Below are positions 6,427 through 12,720 of a DNA stretch of 12,779 nucleotides, one piece after another. The notes under the pieces were generated by a model, which had not been told where the DNA came from, made no database searches, and worked only from the letters and a program-made list of their open reading frames with translations. Both the position numbers and the translations under genes were made by a program. The stretch spans positions 18,868 to 31,646 of the forward strand of contig DIAJ01000009.1 in NCBI GenBank assembly GCA_002415785.1, given 5' to 3'. How positions within the stretch are numbered: position 1 is the first letter of the stretch; the number at the start of each line of letters is the position of its first letter. Source of the stretch: Flavobacteriales bacterium UBA5081. GTDB taxonomy: Bacteria > Bacteroidota > Bacteroidia > Flavobacteriales_E > Vicingaceae.

Positions 6427-7233
6427 ATGAGAATCAAGTTTCTATTTATCTTAACTAGCTTTTGGTTGTTTAGTTGCAATTCTGATGAATCGCACCTAGA
6501 CAAAGTACAGTTTATTAATAACTACTCAAAAGTTGATCAAAAGTGTGAAGAAGTTCTATTAGATATTATACAATCGACAGGAATTGAAAGTGACAACTAT
6601 AAGGTATCTGAACTTTATAACTTAGACATTGAGCTTAACTCAAAAATTTACGGTAAATCTCAATTTAAAAAGGGCATTTTTATAGTTGCAGTTATAAGTA
6701 ATGATTCAATTGAAATTAGTGACTTTATGAAATACCAATACATGAATATTATGCCTCATGATGGAAGATTGAGGTCATGTGAGATTGTTGACAATGATTC
6801 AGTTTTGCTAGTTAATACAGGTTGGGAGTACGCTTTTAATATGAAAAAGCTATTTACAAACTCTTGTTTTGACCTAGACCCATCTGAAGACTCTATAAAC
6901 CCGAATATTAAGTCAGAAGGCTTTTGGAGTTTTAAAAGCAGCACCTCCATTTTAGGGACTTGGGAAAAAGACGATGATAGACCTTTCTATCTTACAAATT
7001 CGCACTATAAAAAACAGTGGTATTTTGAAAAAGAAAAAGTTTATTTTTTAAATGCGGATAATGACACAGTTGGACATTCGAGATACAGTATTTCATCTGA
7101 TACACTTTACCTGCCTGATATTCCGGACACATTAAATCTACATACATTTACTAATGAGGGTATGGTAATTAGTGAATTTCTAACTAATGAAGTAAATTAC
7201 ATTTATAAAACTAAAGAAGAAGAAAAAAACTAA
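6427..7233 (+). CDS. Lipoprotein with C-terminal lipocalin-like domain
   Basis: This 268-residue protein has a lipoprotein signal (MRIKFLFILTSFWLFSC, lipidation at C17). The next residues are N-S-D-E, acidic, as in Bacteroidota surface-lipoprotein export signals, so cell-surface exposure is possible. The N-terminal 150 residues match no family I know. The last 90 or so, from ILGTWEKDDD through QWYFEKEKVYFL, SRYSISSDTLYLP and YIYKT, look like the small lipocalin-like beta-barrel domains common in Bacteroidota lipoproteins. It starts 11 bases after the attC-like element and is the only gene before the next structured region, as expected for a single-gene cassette. Its function is unknown. Confidence 0.85.
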   Translation: MRIKFLFILTSFWLFSCNSDESHLDKVQFINNYSKVDQKCEEVLLDIIQSTGIESDNYKVSELYNLDIELNSKIYGKSQFKKGIFIVAVISNDSIEISDFMKYQYMNIMPHDGRLRSCEIVDNDSVLLVNTGWEYAFNMKKLFTNSCFDLDPSEDSINPNIKSEGFWSFKSSTSILGTWEKDDDRPFYLTNSHYKKQWYFEKEKVYFLNADNDTVGHSRYSISSDTLYLPDIPDTLNLHTFTNEGMVISEFLTNEVNYIYKTKEEEKN

Positions 7234-7253
7234 CCATAATAACTAAGCGTTTC

Positions 7254-7488
7254 CCGACCAATTGTACGGGGTGGTCGGTTCCGATAGCAATCCAAAACCC
7301 AAGATGAATTCGCTGTAGACTTAGATCCGATAATGATTGGATGATGGTTCAGAGTCGCAGTATGGGTTTTTCGATGATTTTATTGAGTTTGGGAAGTGGT
7401 TATTTTAACTTATAGGCTATTTCGTAGTAGTGATGATTCTGATAATTTATCGGAATTTGTAATGAAAGAGTAGCGAAGGGAATAGCTA
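7254..7488. other. Structured intergenic element with nested hairpins
   Basis: This is most of a 445-base gap without a gene. Stem 1 is CCGACCA (7254-7260)/TGGTCGG (7272-7278). Stem 2 is AAAACCCA (7294-7301)/TGGGTTTT (7363-7370), enclosing CTG..GACT/AGTC.CAG (7313-7321/7353-7360) and ATCC/GGAT (7325-7328/7339-7342). Stem 3 is TAG-CTATT (7413-7421, one bulge)/AATAGCTA (7481-7488), enclosing TTCTGATA/TATCGGAA (7437-7444/7448-7455). Three successive nested dyads suggest a folded RNA or a recombination-type cruciform. Its sequence is unrelated to the 6222-6415 element. No clear integron core site is seen, apart from AACTAAC overlapping the upstream stop codon. Confidence 0.4.
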
Positions 7489-7526
7489 GTTTTTAAATAC
7501 TTTAGCCAACTCTAAAGAGGGTGAGC

Positions 7527-7576
7527 TATATTTGTAAGTGAATATTAAGATAGGTGAGAGAAAGGGGGAAATTCCC
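7527..7576 (+). promoter_or_regulatory. Candidate -7 box and dyad upstream of the antitoxin gene
   Basis: TATATTTG (7527-7534) fits TAnnTTTG. The expected -33 region has only TTTA (7501-7504). It would give a leader of about 140 bases. A short perfect dyad GGGAAaTTCCC (7566-7576) lies within that leader. Both are weak, and the promoter could instead lie nearer the gene. Confidence 0.25.
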
Positions 7577-7619
7577 TTGTTTACTCGATTACTAATTAAT
7601 GGACTCCATTAAATATATT

Positions 7620-7652
7620 CGAAATAATCAAAACATTGTTGCGAATATTTCG
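7620..7652. promoter_or_regulatory. Inverted repeat, candidate operator of the toxin-antitoxin operon
   Basis: CGAAATA (7620-7626) and TATTTCG (7646-7652) are perfect inverted 7-mers whose centres are 26 bp apart, ending 26 bases before the antitoxin ATG at 7679. Matching bases continue inward on both arms (CGAAATAATC against CGAAATATTC). Toxin-antitoxin operons are usually repressed by the antitoxin binding such a palindrome over its own promoter, and this antitoxin carries a helix-turn-helix. Direct autorepression here is inference. Confidence 0.4.
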
Positions 7653-7678
7653 TTTATTTGTAAAATAAATAAACAGAT

Positions 7679-8134
7679 ATGGAAAGTATAGACGAAGTAA
7701 AAAGACCTACTAAAGAAGAACAGAAAGCTGCTATGAAGTCATACGATGCTTTGGCTTCAACATTGGATCAAATTCATTCTGATTATCCTGAAATAGAAAT
7801 TAAAGAAACTAAAGAAAGAATAAAAATCCCTTTAAATGCTCTAAAACTTTTAGCTAAAATTCTAAAAGAAACTAGTCAAGGTAAACCGATTTCTATCGTT
7901 CCAATTGCAACAGAAATAACAACACAAGCTGCAGCTGAATTATTAGGTTGCTCTAGACCACATTTAGTTAAGCTCTTAGAAGAGGGGAGGATTAATTTCA
8001 CTAAAATTGGTAAGCATAGAAGAATTAAATATCAAGATGTACTTGAATACAAGAAGCAACTAAAAGATAAACAAAGAAAGCTTCTTATTGAAATAATGAA
8101 AGCTGACGAAAAATCCGGATTGTATGATTCATAG
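7679..8134 (+). CDS. Antitoxin with excisionase-type helix-turn-helix
   Basis: This 151-residue cytoplasmic protein has an N-terminal part (1-75) that is helical and charged, with a regular TKERIKIPLNALKLLAKIL segment. Residues 81-124 form an excisionase/MerR-like winged helix (HTH_17): TTQAAAELLGCSRPHLVKLL followed by INFTKIGKHRRIKYQDVLEY. Recognition is probably by the SRPHLVK helix and the GKHRR wing. It overlaps the downstream PIN toxin gene by 11 bases, the standard antitoxin-first order. The M. tuberculosis VapBC50 pair, as I remember it, has the same 'excisionase + PIN' architecture. It likely binds and neutralises the toxin and represses the operon through the inverted repeat at 7620-7652. 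It could be mistaken for a phage excisionase, but no integrase is present. Confidence 0.88.
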   Translation: MESIDEVKRPTKEEQKAAMKSYDALASTLDQIHSDYPEIEIKETKERIKIPLNALKLLAKILKETSQGKPISIVPIATEITTQAAAELLGCSRPHLVKLLEEGRINFTKIGKHRRIKYQDVLEYKKQLKDKQRKLLIEIMKADEKSGLYDS

Positions 8135-8687
8135 CTTAAGATTTACTTGTGTTCTTGATACAAACGTAATTTATCCTATTGATATTCGAGATATACTTTT
8201 TTGGTTTGCTTCTTATGATCTTTTCACTCCAAAATGGAGTAAACACATTTTCGAAGAATGGGAAAATGTAATGGAAAGAAAAGGCATTTCACAGAAAGAA
8301 ATAAAAAAAAGAGTTTCTAAAGCTCAACAAGCATTTCCAGATGCTCAAGTTGAAAATTATGAGTCCTTAGTAAGTGCTCTGACACTTCCAGATGAAAAAG
8401 ATAGGCATGTTCTTGCTGCAGCTATAAAGACCAATGCAAATGTGATAGTGACTAACAATATAAAAGACTTCCCAAATGAGTACTTATCAAGTTTCGGACT
8501 TACTGCAAAGACTGCTGATGACTTTTTAACCGACACAATTGACCTAAATAACAATCTTGCTATCGAGGCATTTAGAGCATTGGTACTCAATCGTACAAAT
8601 CCAAATCTAGATGAATTTGAAATTTTAGACAGATTTCGAAAAAATAGACTAGTCGACACTGCTAATTATTTGCATGCGCTATTGTGA
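8124..8687 (+). CDS. PIN-domain toxin (VapC50-like ribonuclease)
   Basis: This 187-residue protein has an N-terminal PIN domain (PF13470-like, about 6-125). It contains VLDTNVI with D12, FEEWENV with E44/E45, LPDEKDRHVLAAA with D90 and D93, and VIVTNNIKDFP with T110/N111 and D115, so the acidic metal-binding set is intact. PIN toxins are Mg-dependent endoribonucleases that cut RNA such as tRNA or rRNA. The C-terminal extension (about 130-187; LAIEAFRALVLNRTNPNLDEFEI...) is helical and typical of the longer VapC50-type proteins. The start ATG lies inside the antitoxin gene, giving 11 bases of overlap and translational coupling. The pair may stabilise the accessory block, a frequent role of toxin-antitoxin pairs in integron cassettes (inference). 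Confidence 0.9.
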   Translation: MIHSLRFTCVLDTNVIYPIDIRDILFWFASYDLFTPKWSKHIFEEWENVMERKGISQKEIKKRVSKAQQAFPDAQVENYESLVSALTLPDEKDRHVLAAAIKTNANVIVTNNIKDFPNEYLSSFGLTAKTADDFLTDTIDLNNNLAIEAFRALVLNRTNPNLDEFEILDRFRKNRLVDTANYLHALL

Positions 8688-8738
8688 AAAGTAAAAAACG
8701 AACCCCAAATAAGTCCATATTACCAGACCAAAGGTGCG

Positions 8739-8762
8739 AAGGGATGTAAGCTCCCCCTTTTT
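8739..8762 (+). terminator. Weak hairpin with T run after the toxin gene
   Basis: AAGGG (8739-8743) and CCCTT (8755-8759) can pair around an 11-base loop, followed by five Ts (8758-8762). Wider GAACC (8700-8704)/GGTTC (8768-8772) arms enclose it. The stem is short, so this is a poor terminator on its own. I see no gene in the rest of 8688-8923 apart from the promoter near its end. Confidence 0.25.
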
Positions 8763-8857
8763 AGTACGGTTCTAAATTATAATTCATCCCGAATTCTCAA
8801 TCTTCTCAACCAACTTTCCTATTCAACTGCTAAATTTTCCTGTTCACATAGTTTTTT

Positions 8858-8888
8858 TTGTTTGCTAGTTAGAAGTGAGTCAACTTTG
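8858..8888 (+). promoter_or_regulatory. Candidate promoter of the copper/heme envelope operon
   Basis: TTG (8858-8860) is followed 20 bases later by CAACTTTG (8881-8888), one mismatch from TAnnTTTG. Transcription would start near 8895, about 30 bases before the ATG at 8924. Spacing and position are right for the main promoter of the six-gene operon. No LytTR-style direct repeat was clear enough to call nearby. Confidence 0.42.
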
Positions 8889-8923
8889 TTTCAAAATTTA
8901 TTCTAACCTAAAACCAAACAGTT

Positions 8924-9751
8924 ATGAAAAATTTTACTTCTTACAGCAAACACATTTTATTGAGCAGCTTTTTGTTCATTATTTTACAGTTTAATTTAAG
9001 CGCAAATGTAGATACGGTGATTGTCGGTCCTAACAACTCATTTACTTTTAGTCCGGCTAATTTTACCATGAACCTGGGAGACACCGTACTTTGGATTTGG
9101 TCATCCGGTAGTCACACGACCACAAGTTCAAGCATACCTGCCGGGGCAACAAGCTGGAACAGTCCGATGACTTCCACATCCACCTCATTTATGTACATTC
9201 CTGCAGTTACAGGAAATTATAATTACGTCTGTAGCCCTCATGCAGCAGTAATGACCGGATCTTTTAGTGTGGTTTGTAATTTAGATACTTCGGTGAGTGT
9301 AAGCGGAAGCACATTAATGGCAAATGCTACGCAAGGCAGTTATCGTTGGGTAAACTGCGATAGTAATTATACCGGCATCGCAGCCGATACCAATCAAAGT
9401 TTTACGCCTTCAATTAGTGGAAACTATGCTTTAATCTTGTCAAATGGAGGCTGTGTTGATACTTCTTCCTGTTATAACATTACGCTAACGTCTATTTTTG
9501 AAAGAGAGACTGAAGCAAAAATTCAAATTGCTCCAAACCCGGCTACTGAGCAGATTAATTTGCTAAATATCAAACCTTCTTCAATTCAGCAATTAAGAGT
9601 GTACAACATTAGCGGTCAAATCGTGCTTGAAAAGCAACGATTGGGTTTGAATAATCAAATCAATGTAAGTGCTTTTGAAAATGGTGTTTACTTTGTTGAG
9701 TTGATTACCAACGACCAAAAGAGATACCTGAGCAAATTCGTAAAAAAATAA
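8924..9751 (+). CDS. Secreted plastocyanin-like blue-copper protein with T9SS sorting tail
   Basis: This 275-residue protein has a signal peptide (about 1-27, cleavage near LSA-NVD). Residues 30-117 form a cupredoxin domain: FSPANFTMNLGDTVLWIW, then candidate copper ligands H64 (SGSHTTT), C103 and H106 (YVCSPHAAVMTG) and M110. Spacing is C-x2-H-x3-M, one residue different from plastocyanin (x4) and amicyanin (x2). Residues 119-190 form an Ig-like beta domain (SYRWVNCDSNYTGI ... SGNYALILSNGGCVDTSSC). The C-terminal 75 residues from IQIAPNPATEQI to YLSKFVKK are a type IX secretion sorting domain, so it should be exported across the outer membrane and perhaps anchored on the surface. It heads the operon and is a candidate extracellular electron carrier. 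Copper occupancy is inferred from ligands only. Confidence 0.9.
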   Translation: MKNFTSYSKHILLSSFLFIILQFNLSANVDTVIVGPNNSFTFSPANFTMNLGDTVLWIWSSGSHTTTSSSIPAGATSWNSPMTSTSTSFMYIPAVTGNYNYVCSPHAAVMTGSFSVVCNLDTSVSVSGSTLMANATQGSYRWVNCDSNYTGIAADTNQSFTPSISGNYALILSNGGCVDTSSCYNITLTSIFERETEAKIQIAPNPATEQINLLNIKPSSIQQLRVYNISGQIVLEKQRLGLNNQINVSAFENGVYFVELITNDQKRYLSKFVKK

Positions 9752-9769
9752 TTTTTTAATCTTACAAAG

Positions 9770-10177
9770 ATGAAACGAACACTAATCACACTTTCCATTC
9801 TCATCGTTGCCGTTGTTGCAGCCATTGGGCTGTATCAATTTAACAGAGGCGTGGCCTCATTAAGTGATGCTAAAGCAGACTATGAAATGACTGCCAATGA
9901 GCTTTATAGTGCTTTTGAGTCGGATGAAAATGAAGCTTTAAAACGATTTGAAGGTAAAATTATAGCTACATCAGGTAGAGTAATGGAAGTGAAAGAATCA
10001 GAAAATGGGTTTAATATTGTTTTAGAAGCCGAGGGCGCTATTTTGGGAGGAGTAAACTGCTCTTTTAAAGAAATTGATCCACTCCCCAAAGTAGGTGATT
10101 CCATTCATTTAAAAGGAAGGTGCCAAGGCTATTTAATGAGTGTAGTGTTAAATAACTGTTCGTTAGTCCATGAGTAA
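9770..10177 (+). CDS. Membrane-anchored OB-fold protein (tRNA_anti-like)
   Basis: This 135-residue protein has one N-terminal membrane helix (about 5-22; TLITLSILIVAVVAAIGLYQ) that anchors it with the body outside the cytoplasm. A short helix TANELYSAFESDENEALKRF precedes five beta strands, KIIATSGRVMEVKES, FNIVLEAEG, GVNCSFKE, GDSIHLKGRCQGYL and VVLNNCSLV. This is the OB-fold pattern of the tRNA_anti-like family (PF12869), which despite its name occurs in small membrane or lipoproteins of Bacteroidota. Two cysteines (in GVNCSF and KGRCQG) and a third (NNCSL) could be redox-active or paired. It lies 18 bases after the blue-copper gene and overlaps the heme lipoprotein start by 8 bases. Its substrate is unknown. 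Confidence 0.8.
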   Translation: MKRTLITLSILIVAVVAAIGLYQFNRGVASLSDAKADYEMTANELYSAFESDENEALKRFEGKIIATSGRVMEVKESENGFNIVLEAEGAILGGVNCSFKEIDPLPKVGDSIHLKGRCQGYLMSVVLNNCSLVHE

Positions 10178-10526
10178 GTCAAAGTTTGTATTAGGAATAC
10201 TTTCCGTATTGTTCTTTTTTGGATGTTATTACGACAATGAAGAAGAACTTTACGGAGGTACTCCCTGCAATGTAGTTTCAGTGAGTTTTTCCAAAGACAT
10301 CATGCCTTTAATTCAAACGGAATGTGCAATTTCCGGTTGTCACGTGCAAGGAGGTGCAGGCAACGGAGTATTTGAAAATTACCAGAATATTAAATCAAAA
10401 GTAGATAATGGTTCATTAAATAATAGAGTTCTTGTTCAAAGAGATATGCCACCATCTAGTCCATTGAGCAATTGCCAAATCGAGTTTATCGAAGAGTGGA
10501 TAAAGCAAGGAGCACCAAATAATTAA
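10170..10526 (+). CDS. Mono-heme c-type cytochrome-like lipoprotein with CX4CH motif
   Basis: This 118-residue protein has a lipoprotein signal with lipidation at C19 (LFFFGC), followed by an acidic DNEEE stretch. The body resembles the small cytochrome c domain of the planctomycete-cytochrome type: VSFSKDIMPLIQTECAISGCH with C52, C57 and H58, an ENYQNIKSKV loop, candidate axial M93 (RDMPP), and a closing helix FIEEWIKQGAPNN. The heme motif is CX4CH rather than CX2CH, a spacing seen in some Bacteroidota lipoproteins but unusual for cytochrome maturation. It is paralogous to both domains of the protein at 11997-12707. It probably carries electrons at the periplasmic face or in the outer membrane, alongside the blue-copper protein. 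Heme attachment is predicted only. Confidence 0.85.
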   Translation: MSKSKFVLGILSVLFFFGCYYDNEEELYGGTPCNVVSVSFSKDIMPLIQTECAISGCHVQGGAGNGVFENYQNIKSKVDNGSLNNRVLVQRDMPPSSPLSNCQIEFIEEWIKQGAPNN

Positions 10527-10550
10527 TTGTCTAATTTAACTTAAATTAAA

Positions 10551-11099
10551 ATGAAAAAATCGGTTTTATTTATCAGTTTAGTTGTGCTTTCATTCGCCGG
10601 AATGGCTCAAAAGTACATGACCCAATCGGGCACCATCAAGTTTTTCTCCGAAACACCGGTTGAGAATATTGAGGCGGTCAACAATCAAGTTTCCACCGTT
10701 TTAAATGCAGAGAATGGAGAGCTAGTATTCTCATTATTAATTAAAGCTTTTGTTTTTGAGAAAGCGTTAATGCAAGAACACTTCAATGAAAAGTATATGG
10801 AGAGTGATCAATTTCCAAAGTCTACTTTTAAAGGTAAATTGCTTGACTTTAGTCTAGATCAGCTTAGTTCAGAGTTTACCGACTTTAAAGTGAAAGGCGA
10901 GCTAACTATTCATGGAGTAACTAAAGAAATTGAAATTGTTGCTCAATTAAAATTAGAGGGAGATCAGATTGTTGCCAAAAGTAACTTTACAGTAGAAGTG
11001 GCGGATTATGAAATAAAAATCCCCTCAGCTGTGAGAGAAAATATTGCCAAAACAATTGAAATTACTGTAAATGCCGATTATGAACCTTATGGTAAATAG
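10551..11099 (+). CDS. YceI-family periplasmic protein (second copy)
   Basis: This 182-residue protein has a clear signal peptide (MKKSVLFISLVVLSFAGMAQ, cleavage after GMA). The mature part fits YceI (PF04264): SGTIKFFSETPVENIEA, the HFNEKYMESDQFPKSTFKG block, then GELTIHGVTKEIEIVAQL and FTVEVADYEIKIPSAV. The HGVTKEI strand is closer to the family consensus than in the copy at 385, so this looks like the more typical member. The fold is a lipid-binding barrel; bound isoprenoid quinone has been reported for family members. It lies 24 bases after the heme lipoprotein gene, and its end overlaps the barrel-protein start, placing it between two cytochromes. A quinone- or lipid-handling role next to redox proteins is attractive but unproven. 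Confidence 0.92.
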   Translation: MKKSVLFISLVVLSFAGMAQKYMTQSGTIKFFSETPVENIEAVNNQVSTVLNAENGELVFSLLIKAFVFEKALMQEHFNEKYMESDQFPKSTFKGKLLDFSLDQLSSEFTDFKVKGELTIHGVTKEIEIVAQLKLEGDQIVAKSNFTVEVADYEIKIPSAVRENIAKTIEITVNADYEPYGK

Positions 11100-12000
11100 A
11101 GTCTTCATTTTTTTAGTGGTTATTTTGGGTGTTCAGTTTAGTACTAGAGCTCAAGATGACCTTATGAAAATGCTGGAAGAGCAAGAGGAAGAAGTGACCA
11201 ATTTAACCATTGCCACTTTTAAAACTACTCGATTAGTAAGCGGGCATAGTATTGAAACAAATGCAGAAGGCGTATTGCAATTTTTAATTGGTCACCGCTT
11301 TGGGCGATTAAACAGCGGTTGGAGAGATCTGTATGGAATTGACAATGCTACCATTCGCTTGGGCTTTGAATATGGAATAACGGATAACATTAATATAGGA
11401 GTTGGACGTTCTTCATTTGAGAAAACCTATGATGCCACTTTTAAATGGAGATTACTTCGTCAGAAAAGTGGAGCTAAGAATTTTCCCTTTACAGCCACTT
11501 GGGTAAGTTCTTCCTATTTGAATACTATGGAATGGCCAAATCCTGAAAGAGAAAACTATTTTTCTTCAAGAATGAACTTTCATCATGCTTTGCTATTGGC
11601 TCGTAAGTTTGGAAATGCCGTTTCAGTGCAATTAATGCCCACTCTGGTGCATCGGAATATCGTGCAAACAAAAGAAGATGAAAATACCATTTATTCCATG
11701 GGAGTTGGTAGTTCTATTCGATTAACAGGTTCTTTAAGAGCCAATTTTGAATATTACTTTATACCGGAAGATCAAATTTTCAGCACGATTGGAGGAGAAA
11801 AAGTGCGAAACTCATTTTCAGTAGGAGTGGATTTAGAAACCGGAGGTCACGTTTTTCAAATATTTTTAACCAATAGTCGCGGTATGGCAGAAAAGTTTTT
11901 GGTGGGTGAAACTACCGGAAACTGGTTAGATGGAGATATTCACTTTGGGTTTAATGTGAGCCGTGTATTTACCTTGAAAAAGCCGGAGGAATTAAAATGA
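11089..12000 (+). CDS. DUF5777-type outer-membrane beta-barrel protein
   Basis: Three in-frame ATGs (11071, 11080, 11089) are possible. I prefer 11089 because it gives a standard signal peptide (VNRVFIFLVVILGVQF, cleavage after STRA), while the earlier ones add MPIMNL in front of it. From 11089 the product is 303 residues and overlaps the YceI gene by 11 bases. After an acidic coiled stretch (MKMLEEQEEEVTN) come alternating amphipathic strands: IATFKTTRLVSGHSIE, VLQFLIGHRFGRL, IRLGFEYGITDNINIGVGRS, and a final strand pair ending FNVSRVFTL. This matches the DUF5777 barrel family of Bacteroidota, found beside cytochromes and YceI proteins. It is probably an outer-membrane porin or scaffold for the electron carriers, and its substrate is unknown. 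Confidence 0.85.
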   Translation: MVNRVFIFLVVILGVQFSTRAQDDLMKMLEEQEEEVTNLTIATFKTTRLVSGHSIETNAEGVLQFLIGHRFGRLNSGWRDLYGIDNATIRLGFEYGITDNINIGVGRSSFEKTYDATFKWRLLRQKSGAKNFPFTATWVSSSYLNTMEWPNPERENYFSSRMNFHHALLLARKFGNAVSVQLMPTLVHRNIVQTKEDENTIYSMGVGSSIRLTGSLRANFEYYFIPEDQIFSTIGGEKVRNSFSVGVDLETGGHVFQIFLTNSRGMAEKFLVGETTGNWLDGDIHFGFNVSRVFTLKKPEELK

Positions 12001-12707
12001 TTAATCGTTTAGACAAGCTTTTGGGAATTGCTTTTTTGCTTTTAATCTTCTCATGTAAACATGAGCCGATAGCTCCTGTTGAAGAGACTAATGTTACCCC
12101 TTTACCACCGGTGATTACCGATAATCCATGCGATCCTGATTCGGTTTATTTTCAAGTTGATATCTTACCACTCTTGCGTTCAAACTGTGCTTTTAGTGGC
12201 TGTCATGGCGGTGGAAGTAGTGAAAATGGAGTGGAGTTGAGCAATTACAATAATGTTATGCAAACAGCCGATGTTCGTCCGGCTGACCCTGAAGGTTCTG
12301 ATTTGTATGAAATGATTACGGAAACAGACCCAGACAAGCGCATGCCTCAACCGCCTTATGCACCATTAAGTGCTGAACAAATTTCGATGGTTCGCAAGTG
12401 GATAGAGCAGGGGGCAAAAAATAACTCTTGCGATAATTGCGATACCACAAATGTTACTTTTTCAAAAAATGTGCAGCCCATTATTCAAAAAAACTGTCAA
12501 GGATGTCATAGCGGGAGTAACCCATCGAGTGGTATACTTTTAACGAATTACAATGAAATTAGTGTTCGTGTTTCTAGTGGTGAGTTATTTGGCGCTATAA
12601 GTCATCAAATTGGTTACACTCCAATGCCAAATGGTCAGCCAAAGCTAAATCAATGCTTAATTGATCAAATTGAAATTTGGATTAATAATGGAGCAAAGAA
12701 CGATTGA
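11997..12707 (+). CDS. Di-heme c-type cytochrome-like lipoprotein
   Basis: This 236-residue protein has a lipoprotein signal with lipidation at C20 (LIFSC). Two tandem cytochrome c-like domains follow. The first (about 50-143) has NCAFSGCHGGG with C64, C69, H70, a CX4CH spacing, axial candidate M116 (KRMPQPP) and end helix MVRKWIEQGAKNN. The second (about 152-236) has a standard CX2CH, C167-Q-G-C170-H171, axial candidate M210 (YTPMPNGQP) and end helix IEIWINNGAKND. A CDNC pair (145-148) between them lacks the following histidine and is not a heme site. It overlaps the barrel gene by 4 bases (ATGA) and is the last gene of the operon. It probably works with the barrel and the copper protein in envelope electron transfer (inference). 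Confidence 0.9.
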   Translation: MINRLDKLLGIAFLLLIFSCKHEPIAPVEETNVTPLPPVITDNPCDPDSVYFQVDILPLLRSNCAFSGCHGGGSSENGVELSNYNNVMQTADVRPADPEGSDLYEMITETDPDKRMPQPPYAPLSAEQISMVRKWIEQGAKNNSCDNCDTTNVTFSKNVQPIIQKNCQGCHSGSNPSSGILLTNYNEISVRVSSGELFGAISHQIGYTPMPNGQPKLNQCLIDQIEIWINNGAKND

Positions 12708-12720
12708 GGTGATTAAACTT

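Noticed and set aside
6756..6950. Minus-strand open frame inside the lipoprotein gene
   Set aside because: Short shadow frame with no signal or domain.
7231..7379. Minus-strand open stretch ending ...GRETLSYYG
   Set aside because: About 48 codons with no start codon after the upstream in-frame stop, and it overlaps the strong dyads at 7254-7370. More likely translated structural DNA.
8357..8659. Minus-strand open frame antisense to the PIN toxin
   Set aside because: The + strand frame carries the intact PIN motifs. The antisense product is serine-rich with no recognisable pattern.
8868..8874. GTTAGAA as a right-hand core site of the accessory block
   Set aside because: The last base breaks GTTRRRY, it lies inside the candidate promoter of the next operon, and no paired inverse site was found.
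4368..8923. Prophage, CRISPR array or insertion sequence in the accessory block
   Set aside because: No phage structural genes, no regularly spaced repeats and no transposase or integrase frame is visible.
9904..10104. Minus-strand open frame inside the OB-fold gene
   Set aside because: Shadow of a real gene.
12430..12441. CDNC (residues 145-148) of the last lipoprotein as a third heme site
   Set aside because: No histidine follows the second cysteine.
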